Below, in pieces: positions 6,218 to 14,052 of a stretch of DNA of 22,073 nucleotides; the stretch's first letter is position 1, and the number at the start of each line of letters is the position of its first letter. The stretch is from Opitutaceae bacterium (GTDB lineage: Bacteria > Verrucomicrobiota > Verrucomicrobiia > Opitutales > Opitutaceae): the NCBI GenBank assembly GCA_005787865.1, contig SXZN01000081.1, positions 1 through 22,073 on the forward strand, given 5' to 3'. The notes under the pieces were generated by a model, which worked only from the letters and a program-made list of their open reading frames with translations, made no database searches and was not told the origin of the DNA. Position numbers and translations under genes: made by a program.

Positions 6218-8326
6218 TTATTTTTTCCCCATTTTTTTAGCCGTCGAGGCGATTTCATCGCTGATGGCCAGTGCGCGGCGTTCGGCCGCCAAGCTGAGGG
6301 TAAGATTGGTTCGCGCTTTGATGTAAGCCGCATGCGATTTGGCTTCCGGGTGGTCGGCGCCCGCTGCCACTAAAAACCAGGCCAGCGCTTCGGTGTCATT
6401 TTTTGTGACGCCTTCGCCTTGGACGTACATGATGCCCAATCGATCTTGCGCGGCGGCCAAGCCTTGGTGAGCGGCGCGCTGACACCATTGCGCAGCTTGT
6501 CCGAGATCTTGGGGAACGCCGTCGCCTTGGGCTAAGATGAGCGCGAGATTAAGTTGCGCAGCGGCGACACCTTGCGCGGCGGCCAAGCCCAACCAGCGCG
6601 CCGCTTCGGCCCCATCTTTGGGCACGCCTTCATCGCCACTGACAAAAAGGAAACCGAGCTGGCTCTGGGCCGCGGGATTGCCGTGAAATGCCTTGGCTGC
6701 TATTTGATCAAAGGCGGTATCGGCGGTTCCAATTTCTCCTGTCGGCCGTCGGTAAATCATCGGCTGATATTCCCCGGTGTAAGTGCGCTGCCAAAAATTT
6801 CCCGTGGCGCGATGGGTCGGCAGATCGGTAAACTTATATTGGTAGCCGGCGACGCGAATCATTTGCGGCGGCCGATCCGAAAAGGGGTTCCCCGCAAACA
6901 GACTGAGGACCTGCGGATTTTGCGCCAAAAGCTGCGCGGCGACCAAGCGATACAGGGTCGTCGGTTTGTCGCGGGTCGCGAATTGAATTTGAAGGGTGGC
7001 CTCGAAGCGGGGGAAGCGGGGCGCAATAAATCCGCTGATGTGATCCAAGCGTTGGGGAAAGTAACGGAATTCGTAGGGCCGCCACGTCTGGCCGCCATCA
7101 TTTGATCCAATAAATTCGGCGATGACATGCTGCAGATCGAGGCGCGCGTAGAGTTGATAGGCGTTGACGCTGCCGAAGCCGTCAAAAATAAATTTCAAGG
7201 GACGCGAGATTGCATCCAGTACTACATTCCGCGGCATGGAGGCGACCTGGCCAAAGGCGATAATGGATAGATAAAAATGGGCCCATAAGGCGATGCTCAG
7301 GGAGTGTCGCTGCCAGGCCGGCGCCGGGGTGGGCCACGTTTGATGGGCCGCGGAGTTGGCTAGATAGTGGGCGAGTACTGGTCGCCGGAACCAACGGGCG
7401 GCGGCGGTCAGCATTTGATCATCGAAGAGGAGTAGGCCGAGCGCGATCGAGGCCGTGTTGAGCCAACCAAAATTACAAGTCAGCTGAATGCCCGCTTGCA
7501 GCGCTAACCACAGCCAGAACGCCCACCAGCGTCCGCGCCGGCCAGCGAATACGGCGAGGAGCGGGGCGACTAATTCAGCGGCAAAAGTTAATATCGCCTC
7601 CCCCACGTGCCAGAAATGCGGCAGCTGATGATCGAGGTAACCCAAAATAGTGGGGCAGGGGGCGACCTCATAAAGCGTATCCATGGCCGATAAATTGGCC
7701 CAGTGCGGATCGCCGCTCAGGATTTTCGCGAGGCCCGATTCAAACATCACGCGGAACAACAACCAGCGAACCATGAAAATTACCAACGGGCGCGGCGGCG
7801 ACGCCGCCCCGATCCCCGGGCGAAATCCGGCGGGAGCGAAGGGAATGCAGAGCAGGGCCACCTCCAACATGAGCCAATCGATTTGGGGGTCGGAAAAAAT
7901 CAGCCAGCCCCGCGCAAACGAAAGCAAACTGAGCCAGCACCCCAAGAGCGCCAGCCGCGGGAGCACGTTCGCCAGCAAGGCAATCGCCGCAAGCAGGCCG
8001 CCCCACTGGACGGCTTGGATCATAGCGGGACTGGAGCTAAACCAAAAAAGGGTTGGGGCTTTCAGGTAGGACTCCCACGCCGTCGGCTGGGCAGAACGCA
8101 ATTGACCCATCACGTCCGGTAAGGGCACGAGGCCGTGGGGTCCAATTAGGGCGGCACTTTCATTAATGATCCCCAAAAAAATGATGATGAAAATTACGCC
8201 AACCGCGCGCAGTAAAATCCAGCGCGGCCAAAGATAAGTCGCTTCGCCACCGTAGCCGGAAAAATCTTTTATCTGCCGCCACAACTGGGCCACGGCCGGT
8301 CGCAAGAGCTTGGGGTTGCCCGTCAT
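6218..8326 (-). CDS. lipase maturation factor-like membrane protein fused to Sel1 repeats
   Basis: A 702-residue protein. Residues about 35-340 hold many hydrophobic helices. FMVRWLLFRVMFESGLAKIL (about 184-203), then SGDPHWANLSAMDTLYE, match the signature of lipase maturation factor (LMF1-like) proteins, which in animals help lipases fold in the ER; the role of bacterial relatives is not established. A soluble part follows (about 400-545, including DGGQTWRPYEFRYFP, also typical of LMF). Residues about 549-660 form three Sel1-type repeats (for example AARWLGLAAAQGVAAAQ and LALILAQGDGVPQDLGQA), usually protein-interaction scaffolds. The join is in one frame, so it is a real fusion, not two genes. 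The basic tail ends KKMGKK. It lies downstream of the symporter terminator, so it probably has its own promoter. Confidence 0.85.
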   Translation of the reverse strand: MTGNPKLLRPAVAQLWRQIKDFSGYGGEATYLWPRWILLRAVGVIFIIIFLGIINESAALIGPHGLVPLPDVMGQLRSAQPTAWESYLKAPTLFWFSSSPAMIQAVQWGGLLAAIALLANVLPRLALLGCWLSLLSFARGWLIFSDPQIDWLMLEVALLCIPFAPAGFRPGIGAASPPRPLVIFMVRWLLFRVMFESGLAKILSGDPHWANLSAMDTLYEVAPCPTILGYLDHQLPHFWHVGEAILTFAAELVAPLLAVFAGRRGRWWAFWLWLALQAGIQLTCNFGWLNTASIALGLLLFDDQMLTAAARWFRRPVLAHYLANSAAHQTWPTPAPAWQRHSLSIALWAHFYLSIIAFGQVASMPRNVVLDAISRPLKFIFDGFGSVNAYQLYARLDLQHVIAEFIGSNDGGQTWRPYEFRYFPQRLDHISGFIAPRFPRFEATLQIQFATRDKPTTLYRLVAAQLLAQNPQVLSLFAGNPFSDRPPQMIRVAGYQYKFTDLPTHRATGNFWQRTYTGEYQPMIYRRPTGEIGTADTAFDQIAAKAFHGNPAAQSQLGFLFVSGDEGVPKDGAEAARWLGLAAAQGVAAAQLNLALILAQGDGVPQDLGQAAQWCQRAAHQGLAAAQDRLGIMYVQGEGVTKNDTEALAWFLVAAGADHPEAKSHAAYIKARTNLTLSLAAERRALAISDEIASTAKKMGKK

Positions 8327-8457
8327 GAGTAAGGGGAAGCGAGACGAATTTAAAACCGTGAGTCAAGAATCGGTCGGGCGCTCTCCCCTGGATGTGATCG
8401 TTCGACGAATGAGACGTGGGCCAGCGCGGCTCGCGGCAGTTCGGGGGCCTAAAAATC

Positions 8458-8495
8458 AATGACCCGCGGCGGCTCAATCCCACCGGCGGGTCATT
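8458..8495. terminator. bidirectional-looking terminator after the symporter gene
   Basis: A 10-bp perfect stem (AATGACCCGC 8458-8467 with GCGGGTCATT 8486-8495). T-rich runs follow on both strands: ATTTTTT on plus, and GATTTTT on minus. It lies 25 bp past the symporter stop and separates it from the LMF-Sel1 gene; the symporter is the likely user. Confidence 0.75.
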
Positions 8496-8520
8496 ATTTT
8501 TTAAAAAGTTTTTCGAAGGA

Positions 8521-10428
8521 TTACGGCTTCAAGCGCGCCTCATTCCTCGCCTGTGAGGCAGTACTATCTACCCACAGCTGGCGCGTCACTTTAAGGAGAA
8601 CATAACCACTCACGACAAACCCAGCCGTGAGCATCCAGGCCAGGCGCAAACGCGACGGGTCACCTGATGAGTACAGAAAATTTCCGATCGCAAAAAGTGA
8701 TGACCAAATAACAGCGCAGCCCGCGATCCAACCGACAAACGCGGCGCCACTGCGATTTTCAGTCGCCACTTCTTCGTCCGATACTCCGGCGGCGGCGCGG
8801 ATCGCCGTCCAACCCGGACCCGCCGGTTTCACTTTGCGATAAAAGGCAATCAAGGTGGCTTGATCTGTTTGCGGTCCGACAAAGGCGGTGATCAGCCAAG
8901 CGAGGGTCGTCAAGCCGACCTGCACCATCGTGACAGCGGCAAAATCCGCTTGGGTCATCACCAGAGGCACGACCAACGAAGTCACCAGGGACATCACCAT
9001 CGCCACAATTTCGCACCAGGCGGTGACCCGCCACCAAAACCAGCGAGCGATGTAGATCAGGCCGGTGCCCGCACCAATTGAGAGCAAGATTTGAAAAGCT
9101 TCCTGAGCCGAGGACATCGTTAAGCTGAGCAATGCCGCCACAACATAGAGTAAGATCGTCGAAAGCCGGCCCACGTTAACGTAATGGGCTTCGGTGCCAG
9201 TTTTTTTAATAAAGCGCCGATAGAAATCGTGCACCAGATAAGATGAACCCCAATTCAGGTGGGTCAGGATCGTCGAAGAATTAGCCGCCAGCAGTCCGCC
9301 AATCATCAAGCCGACAAAGCCTACCGGAAGAAACTTCAGCATCGCGGGGAAGGCCGAATCATGCCCGATCATCGCGGCATCTGCGTTCGGGAAGGCCAAT
9401 TTGATTGAGGCCAGGTCGGGATAGACGATGATCGAACAAAGCGCGGTAATGATCCAAGGCCATGGGCGCAGGACATAGTGGGCGATATTGAAGAACAGCG
9501 TTCCGCCCAGAGAGTCCTTTTCTGACTTTGAGGCCAACATCCGCTGGGCGATATACGAACCGCCCCCGGGCTCCGAGCCGGGATACCAATTGGCCCACCA
9601 ACCAATGGCGATGGGCATGATGAAGATCATGAGGGCCAATTCTGACATCGTGAAATTGGGCAACAGATCGAGGATGGGCTGCCCGGTCCCATTGGCCGTC
9701 GACATCGTCGGGACGCCGTCGGTAGTCACCACTTGCTGGGTCGAGAGTTTTTCGACTAAGGCTTGCAGGCCGGCCCAGCCGCTGGCTTCGCCCACTAAGC
9801 GCCGGCCCACTTCGACCAACGAAAACCAAGCGGCCGCAAAGACGGCGGTCATTTTAATAAAGAATTGCAGCATATCGATCACCAGTACCCCCCACAGTCC
9901 CGAGTGAGCGGCAAAGACCACATTGAGAATACCGCAGAGCACGATCGTCTGCCAGGCGGGCATGCCAAAAAGAATGTTAGCTATTTTGCAGGCGGCGAGG
10001 GTGACCAGCCCCATAATAAAACAATTAAAGAACAACCCTAGGTAGACCGCTCGAAACCCCCGCACCACGGAGGCCTCTTGGCCGGAATAGCGATGTTCGT
10101 AGAATTCCAAATCCGTCATCACGCCGGATCGGCGCCACAGTCGTGCGAAGAAAAAAACGGTTGAAACACCGGTCAGCACAAACGCCCACCACTGCCAATT
10201 GCCCGCCACGCCATACTTGCGCACCTGCTCGGTCACCCAATTAGGGGTGTCTGAAGAGAAAGTCGTTGCCACCATCGACAGGCCCGCCAGCCACCACGGA
10301 ACGGAGCGGCCGGAGGCAAAAAACTCAGAGGTCCTACTCTTGGAGCGTTTGGCAAAAAATAAAGCAGGTACGAAACAAACTAAGATGGTCGCGGCGACGA
10401 TGAGCCAATCCAGCAGGGTGATATGCAT
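8521..10428 (-). CDS. sodium:solute symporter (SSF/SSS family)
   Basis: A 635-residue inner-membrane transporter with roughly 13 hydrophobic helices, of the sodium:solute symporter family that couples Na+ influx to uptake of sugars or other small organic solutes. Family features: the N-terminal FAKRSKSRTSEFFASGRSVP segment followed by WWLAGLSMVATTFSSDTPNW (Na+-site helix region), WWANWYPGSEPGGGSYIAQR with the 'SEKDSLGGTLFFN' loop, and LLAANSSTILTHLNWGSSYL with 'VHDFYRRFI'. Verrucomicrobial relatives often serve sugar uptake, but the substrate cannot be read from the sequence. The ATG at 10428 is preceded by TTAATAT and no Shine-Dalgarno motif. It ends at a clear hairpin terminator, so it looks monocistronic. 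Confidence 0.92.
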   Translation of the reverse strand: MHITLLDWLIVAATILVCFVPALFFAKRSKSRTSEFFASGRSVPWWLAGLSMVATTFSSDTPNWVTEQVRKYGVAGNWQWWAFVLTGVSTVFFFARLWRRSGVMTDLEFYEHRYSGQEASVVRGFRAVYLGLFFNCFIMGLVTLAACKIANILFGMPAWQTIVLCGILNVVFAAHSGLWGVLVIDMLQFFIKMTAVFAAAWFSLVEVGRRLVGEASGWAGLQALVEKLSTQQVVTTDGVPTMSTANGTGQPILDLLPNFTMSELALMIFIMPIAIGWWANWYPGSEPGGGSYIAQRMLASKSEKDSLGGTLFFNIAHYVLRPWPWIITALCSIIVYPDLASIKLAFPNADAAMIGHDSAFPAMLKFLPVGFVGLMIGGLLAANSSTILTHLNWGSSYLVHDFYRRFIKKTGTEAHYVNVGRLSTILLYVVAALLSLTMSSAQEAFQILLSIGAGTGLIYIARWFWWRVTAWCEIVAMVMSLVTSLVVPLVMTQADFAAVTMVQVGLTTLAWLITAFVGPQTDQATLIAFYRKVKPAGPGWTAIRAAAGVSDEEVATENRSGAAFVGWIAGCAVIWSSLFAIGNFLYSSGDPSRLRLAWMLTAGFVVSGYVLLKVTRQLWVDSTASQARNEARLKP

Positions 10429-10440
10429 ATATTAACAGGG

Positions 10441-10481
10441 GTAACTGAGCGTGAAACTTGGATTTTCCCGGGAAGGGGTTG
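10441..10481 (+). repeat. third, weaker copy of the 41-bp leader element
   Basis: The sequence reads TAACTGA, then GTGAAAC, TTGGATT and GGGAAGGGGTT in the same order as the copies at 11970 and 12978, but needs small gaps. An ACAGGGG block just upstream is shared with the 12978 copy. It lies just upstream of the symporter start, in the opposite orientation to that gene. Confidence 0.4.
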
Positions 10482-10589
10482 TGGGGAGGGTGCCGCGCGC
10501 TACTGATAAATCAAGGCCGCATGATTGAGCTGAATTTGGCGCTTAATTTTCGTTCAGAGTCTGGAAATCTCATCCGGCTTAGCCCGTGA

Positions 10590-10619
10590 GGGGCCAGCAA
10601 AATCAGTCAGGCTGACCCC
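10590..10619 (-). other. hairpin downstream of the lysA-type gene
   Basis: GGGGCCAGC (10590-10598) and GCTGACCCC (10611-10619) pair over 9 bp with one G-U on one strand. It lies about 32 bp past the lysA-type stop. Without a strong U tract it may be a weak terminator or a 3' stabiliser. The rest of 10429-10650 holds the repeat copy above and nothing else that I can identify. Confidence 0.35.
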
Positions 10620-10650
10620 ACCGTTCTCCGTCGGCAGCGAGGCGGTACGC

Positions 10651-11907
10651 TTAAAGCCCAGTGGGGCTAGTTTCGTTCTGCAAGATCTGCTCAAGCGTCT
10701 GGCGGCGGCGGATCACCTGAAATTGCCCGCGGGCTTGCAGGAGAACTTCGGGCGCCTCTGGAAACGAGTTGTAGTTTTTCGTGCTCATTCCCGCGCAATA
10801 GGCCCCCGCGCCACCGATGACGACGAGGTCGCCGGCCACCGCTTCGGGCAAGGCCCGGGCGGCCAAAGTCTCCGGCTCGCCTGGCGCGCAGCTAATGAGG
10901 TCGCCAGATTCGCAGCAATGTCCCACCACCACATACTCCCGCGTTCGCCCCGTCGGCTGCGCCGGATAAAGATACACGGGGTGCTGCGAGCCGTACAAAG
11001 ATGGGCGCAAGATCTCGGTCATGCCGGAATCAAGTTTGAGAAATTCGCGAGTACCCGTGGACACGACATCCTGTACTCGGCACAGCACTGCGCCAGCGTT
11101 GGCGACCAAGAAGGTGCCTGGCTCAATTTCGAGTCGCAGCGATCGACCATGCTCGGCCGCGAATTTTTCGAATGCGAGTTTCACGGGCGCACCCACGACC
11201 TGGGGGTCGGTGCCCTTTTCAGTGGCGACGCGCGCGACCTTGTAGCCACCACCGAGGTTGAGCGTGACGACGTCGGGGAAGCGCAGGACAAGCGCGAGAC
11301 TCGCGGCGGAGACTTCCTGCCAGACGACTGGATCGCTGCCAGAACCGATGTGCGTGTGGATGCGGACGACCTTGAGTTTATATTGAGCGGCGATGGCCTG
11401 CGCTTGCTCGGCCCATTCATGCCAGATTCCGAAGGATGAGTCAGGCCCGCCAACGTTAGTCTTGCCCGTGCCACCCGAGCCACGGCCGGGATTGAAGCGC
11501 AGGCCAACTGACTGGCCGGGCCTCGCCTGGCCGATCCGCTCTAGTTGCAGGAGCGAACAGGCATTCACGTGCATGCCCAAGCGAAGGAGTTCGGCGAAAT
11601 CTGCGGGGAGTTCTTGGGAGGATAGAGAAATTCGTTCGGCGGGGACGCCGGCCTTGATCGCGCGGCGCACTTCATAGCCTGAGCTGGCGTCTAGGTGGAG
11701 ACCCTTGGCGGCGAACAGGCAAAGCACCGAGGCGTTCGGGCAGGCCTTCATGGCGAACCGGACGGTCAACCCGAAAGCATTGGGGAAAGCCAGCATCGCC
11801 TCGGCCTGAGCCTCGAGGGTGGCTTGGTCGTAAACATAACACGGAGTGCCTTGCGCGGTCGCGATGGCCGCCGCGGCAGTGGGAGAAAGGAAGGGACGGT
11901 GTTGCAC
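10651..11907 (-). CDS. lysA: diaminopimelate decarboxylase (PLP fold type III)
   Basis: A 418-residue enzyme of the Orn/Lys/DAP decarboxylase fold. LysA removes CO2 from meso-diaminopimelate to give L-lysine, the last step of lysine synthesis in the cytoplasm. Motifs: FAMKACPN with PLP-binding Lys54, HTHIGSG (184-190), LNLGGGY (216-222), GHCCESGD (329-336) with the catalytic Cys of the partner active site, and GAYCAGMSTKNYNSF (368-382). The usual EPGR is EPGT (262-265), a change near the substrate/phosphate site. The start is GTG at 11907, as no in-frame ATG is near. A DABA/carboxynorspermidine-type decarboxylase is less likely given the CESGD and GAY blocks. It appears monocistronic. Confidence 0.88.
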   Translation of the reverse strand: MQHRPFLSPTAAAAIATAQGTPCYVYDQATLEAQAEAMLAFPNAFGLTVRFAMKACPNASVLCLFAAKGLHLDASSGYEVRRAIKAGVPAERISLSSQELPADFAELLRLGMHVNACSLLQLERIGQARPGQSVGLRFNPGRGSGGTGKTNVGGPDSSFGIWHEWAEQAQAIAAQYKLKVVRIHTHIGSGSDPVVWQEVSAASLALVLRFPDVVTLNLGGGYKVARVATEKGTDPQVVGAPVKLAFEKFAAEHGRSLRLEIEPGTFLVANAGAVLCRVQDVVSTGTREFLKLDSGMTEILRPSLYGSQHPVYLYPAQPTGRTREYVVVGHCCESGDLISCAPGEPETLAARALPEAVAGDLVVIGGAGAYCAGMSTKNYNSFPEAPEVLLQARGQFQVIRRRQTLEQILQNETSPTGL

Positions 11908-11969
11908 AGGTGAGATGCGCGAACTTTGCCATTCTCCCTCTGCGCTTCCAGTCTTTTAATTGATAGAAA

Positions 11970-12010
11970 ATAACTGACATGAAACTGGATTGGCATGGGG
12001 GCGGGGTTTA
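11970..12010 (+). repeat. 41-bp leader element, copy A (upstream of the DUF1080 gene)
   Basis: Matches copy B (12978-13018) at 33 of 41 positions without gaps, with an identical core GAAACTGGATTG. It begins a 195-bp leader in front of the DUF1080 start codon. A GCGGCGGGCA block after the element is also shared with copy B. The remaining 12011-12186 has no recognised gene; a 49-codon ORF (11979-12128) runs through it without any support. Confidence 0.6.
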
Positions 12011-12186
12011 TCGTCAGCGGCGGGCATCGCTGGCGCGTTTGCCGTTTGGTCCGCGCCAGGGAAAGAGCGGCCGAAAAATCGCCCCGCCTGATTCCGGGAA
12101 AATCGGGAGCGCGGGCGACTTTACTTAAATTATCGGATGGGATTTCCGCCTTGGGCGATAAAAAGACGAGTTGAATGGCGGGTCCG

Positions 12187-12202
12187 CCCGGCTACAGCCG
12201 GG
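12187..12202 (+). promoter_or_regulatory. hairpin directly before the DUF1080 start codon
   Basis: CCCGGC-TACA-GCCGGG forms a perfect 6-bp stem with a tetraloop ending two bases before the ATG at 12205. It would occupy the ribosome landing zone, so it may dampen translation, or it may mean that the upstream ATG at 12175 is the true start. Confidence 0.4.
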
Positions 12203-12204
12203 GA

Positions 12205-12915
12205 ATGATCTCCTTCCGCCCCCTCCGCCTTGCGGTGCTCCTTGGTATCGGTGCCTCCGCCGCCTTTGTCGCCGGCGCCCCGCCGAACACGCTCGCCGCC
12301 ACCGAGAAAAAGGCCGGTTGGAAACTGCTGTTCGACGGACAGTCGCAGGCCGGCTGGCACGGGGTAAAAAAGGGGAGTCCCATTCCTCCGGGCTGGAGCG
12401 TGAAAGACGGCGTGCTCTCCTGCGCGGCGGGCAGCCAGGGGGGCGACATCGTTTCGGATCAGACCTTCGACAACTTCGAGTTGTCGTGGGAATGGGCGAT
12501 GCCGCCGAAGTCCAACAACGGCGTGAAATATTTCATCACCGAGGAGCGTGGGAACGTCGGGCATGAGTACCAGATGATCGACGATTCGATCGCGGCGGAT
12601 CATGCGGACGGAAGCACCGCGGCGTTTTACCTGGTTGTGGCGCCGGACCCGGTGAAGAAGAAGGTCAAGCCGTTCGGCGAATGGAACCACTCGCGGGTCA
12701 TCGTGAACGGCAATCACGTGGAGCACTGGCTCAACGGCCAGAAAGTGGTGGAATACGAGTGCGGCAGCCCGGCGGTGCTGGAGCAGGTGAAGAAGACAAA
12801 ATTCAAGACGACGCCCGGTTTCGGCACGAAGGTGCGCGGCCACGTTCTGCTAACGTATCATCACGATGAGGCGTCGTTCCGGAACGTGAAACTCCGCGAA
12901 TTGCCGGCGAAATAA
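12205..12915 (+). CDS. secreted DUF1080 protein (3-keto-disaccharide hydrolase family)
   Basis: A 236-residue exported protein of the DUF1080/3-keto-disaccharide hydrolase family, a concanavalin-like beta-sandwich. Some members hydrolyse 3-keto-glycosides; others are known only from genomes of Planctomycetota and Verrucomicrobiota. The start at 12205 gives a signal peptide (MISFRPLRLAVLLGIGASAA, likely cleaved near residue 24-32). Family marks: WKLLFDGQSQAGWHG, GWSVKDGVLSC, FELSWEWAMPPKSNNGVKYF, EYQMIDD, GEWNHSRVIVNGNHVEHWLN and FRNVKLREL at the end. Codon use is visibly more G/C-ending than in neighbours such as yebC or malQ, and the gene sits between two copies of a 41-bp repeat, which suggests separate ancestry. 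An ATG at 12175 is an alternative start. Confidence 0.9.
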   Translation: MISFRPLRLAVLLGIGASAAFVAGAPPNTLAATEKKAGWKLLFDGQSQAGWHGVKKGSPIPPGWSVKDGVLSCAAGSQGGDIVSDQTFDNFELSWEWAMPPKSNNGVKYFITEERGNVGHEYQMIDDSIAADHADGSTAAFYLVVAPDPVKKKVKPFGEWNHSRVIVNGNHVEHWLNGQKVVEYECGSPAVLEQVKKTKFKTTPGFGTKVRGHVLLTYHHDEASFRNVKLRELPAK

Positions 12916-12977
12916 GCGGCTGCGTGGGCCGGGCGGTGGAGGATGGCGTCGCCGGGAGCGTGACACAGGGGTTGGTT

Positions 12978-13018
12978 ATTACTGATAGGAAACTGGATTG
13001 ACCTGGGGAAGGGTTTTA
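12978..13018 (+). repeat. 41-bp leader element, copy B (upstream of yebC)
   Basis: Direct-repeat partner of copy A, 1008 bp away, same orientation. It starts the 181-bp region before the yebC start codon. A TTGACC within it could be a -35 element, but no convincing -10 follows at the usual distance. The rest of 13019-13198 contains nothing that I can name. Confidence 0.6.
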
Positions 13019-13198
13019 TTTTTCACCGCGGCGGGCAACGTCGTCACAGGCAAAGGCGCCAATTTCTTGGTGCCCCAGCCGGTGCTTCGCGTGGCGTTCC
13101 GTAGCGCCTTCCGCACGCTGCTGTCTGAGGGTTATGCTCCGCAGCGAGATTCTTCGGCCTTGCTCGGCGGCGTTGGATCAGCTAACTTTGATGGTCTT

Positions 13199-13930
13199 AT
13201 GGGACGTCAATGGCTGCATGCAAAACGCGCGATCGTTAATTTAAGAAAAGGCCAAACGGTCGGCAAACTGGTGAAGGAAATTACGGTCGCCGCCAAAATG
13301 GGTGGCGGGGATCCCGAAGGTAATGCACGGCTGCATGCGGCGATTGAAAAGGCGAAGAAAGCCAGCGTGACGCGCGATGTGATTGAGCGCGGCATCGCCA
13401 AGGGCACCGGCTCCGGCAGCGAAAAAATGCATCTCGATCACGTCATCTTCGAGGGCTACGCGCCCCACAAGATCGCGGTCATTGTGGAGTGCATGACGGA
13501 CAATCATCAGCGCATTACCCCCGAGATTCGGTATCTCTTCAAACAAGGGGTGCTCGGGACGGCCGGCAGTAATAAATTTCTTTTTGATCACGTGGGCTTA
13601 GTGGAAGCGCACCATGCCGATCGCAGTATCGACCTTGAAGGGGTGGCCATTGAAGCGGGGGCGAATGATTTTGAGGCCTTAGCGCACGCGCAGAACGATG
13701 ATATCCCTGAGGGCAGTAATGGCGCGCGGTTTATCACCGAGCGGACCGCGGTCCATGCGGTCTCGGTGTGGTTGAAGCAGCACGGCTGGTCGGTGATCAC
13801 CAGTGAAATTGGGTACACCGCTAAAACTTTCCCCGAGCTCGATGAAGCCGCGCGGGCGCAGGTCGGCGAGTTTCTGCAGGTGCTCGAAGATCACGACGAC
13901 GTGCAGCGCGTTTGGGCGGCCGTTAAATAA
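13199..13930 (+). CDS. YebC/PmpR/TACO1 family protein
   Basis: A 243-residue member of the YebC/TACO1 family. It begins MGRQWLHAKRAIVNLRKG, where most relatives read 'MaGHSKWanIkhrK'; the MGR-W form is closer to the YeeN-like branch. Other marks are AAKMGGGDPEGNARLHAAIE, KAKKASVTRDVIERGIAKG, FEGYAPHKIAVIVECMTDN and a C-terminal LQVLEDHDDVQRVWA. The family has been described as transcriptional regulators and, for TACO1 and some bacterial members, as translation factors that help ribosomes through difficult sequences. The frame stays open upstream to 12998, but that extension matches nothing, so 13199 is preferred. No Shine-Dalgarno motif; a TAACTTTG lies just before the start. It is monocistronic on the plus strand. 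Confidence 0.88.
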   Translation: MGRQWLHAKRAIVNLRKGQTVGKLVKEITVAAKMGGGDPEGNARLHAAIEKAKKASVTRDVIERGIAKGTGSGSEKMHLDHVIFEGYAPHKIAVIVECMTDNHQRITPEIRYLFKQGVLGTAGSNKFLFDHVGLVEAHHADRSIDLEGVAIEAGANDFEALAHAQNDDIPEGSNGARFITERTAVHAVSVWLKQHGWSVITSEIGYTAKTFPELDEAARAQVGEFLQVLEDHDDVQRVWAAVK

Positions 13931-13956
13931 CGGCGTGGGCGGCTGAAATTAGGGCG

Positions 13957-13987
13957 TAAAAAAACGCCGGCTTATTAGGCCGGCGTT
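13957..13987 (-). terminator. strong rho-independent terminator, minus strand
   Basis: A 9-bp perfect stem (AACGCCGGC 13963-13971 with GCCGGCGTT 13979-13987, 7-nt loop) is followed on the minus strand by a run of seven T. The plus strand has no T tract after the stem, so it serves the lysine-rich micro-ORF, and perhaps malQ read-through, rather than yebC. Confidence 0.85.
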
Positions 13988-14013
13988 GAGGGGAGAAAGA
14001 AGCAACGCGAGCG

Positions 14014-14052
14014 TTACTTCTTCTTCTTCTTAGCAGGTTTCTTTTTAGCCAT
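14014..14052 (-). CDS. lysine-rich micro-ORF (12 aa), putative
   Basis: The minus strand encodes MAKKKPAKKKKK: ATG GCT, then lysine codons broken only by Pro-Ala, then five AAG codons and TAA. An in-frame ATG at 14070 would give MTDTNCMAKKKPAKKKKK (18 aa). The stop lies 26 bp before a strong terminator of the same orientation, and an AT-rich stretch lies upstream, so it looks like the coding part of a small transcript or the tail of the malQ transcript. The composition resembles the KKPAKK tails of histone-H1-like and ribosomal proteins, suggesting nucleic-acid binding. No Shine-Dalgarno motif is seen. It may also be a chance reading of a TTC simple repeat in a non-coding RNA. Confidence 0.4.
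   Translation of the reverse strand: MAKKKPAKKKKK

Noticed and set aside
10723..11439. 238-codon plus-strand ORF
   Set aside because: Antisense shadow of the lysA-type gene, which carries all catalytic motifs.
11985..12012. Possible sigma-54 promoter (TTGGCA with a GGG run)
   Set aside because: The -12 element (TTGC at the correct spacing) is missing, and copy B also lacks it.
11979..12128. 49-codon ORF starting inside repeat copy A (MKLDWHGGGVYRQRR)
   Set aside because: No family match, no ribosome-binding site, and the matching position in copy B is AGG rather than ATG, so the reading is not conserved.
12130..12843. 237-codon minus-strand ORF
   Set aside because: Antisense to the DUF1080 gene; long only because GC-rich codons rarely give stops on the opposite strand.
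12998..13198. 67-residue N-terminal extension of the YebC-family protein
   Set aside because: The extension has no similarity to the family, and MGRQW at 13199 is the conserved start.
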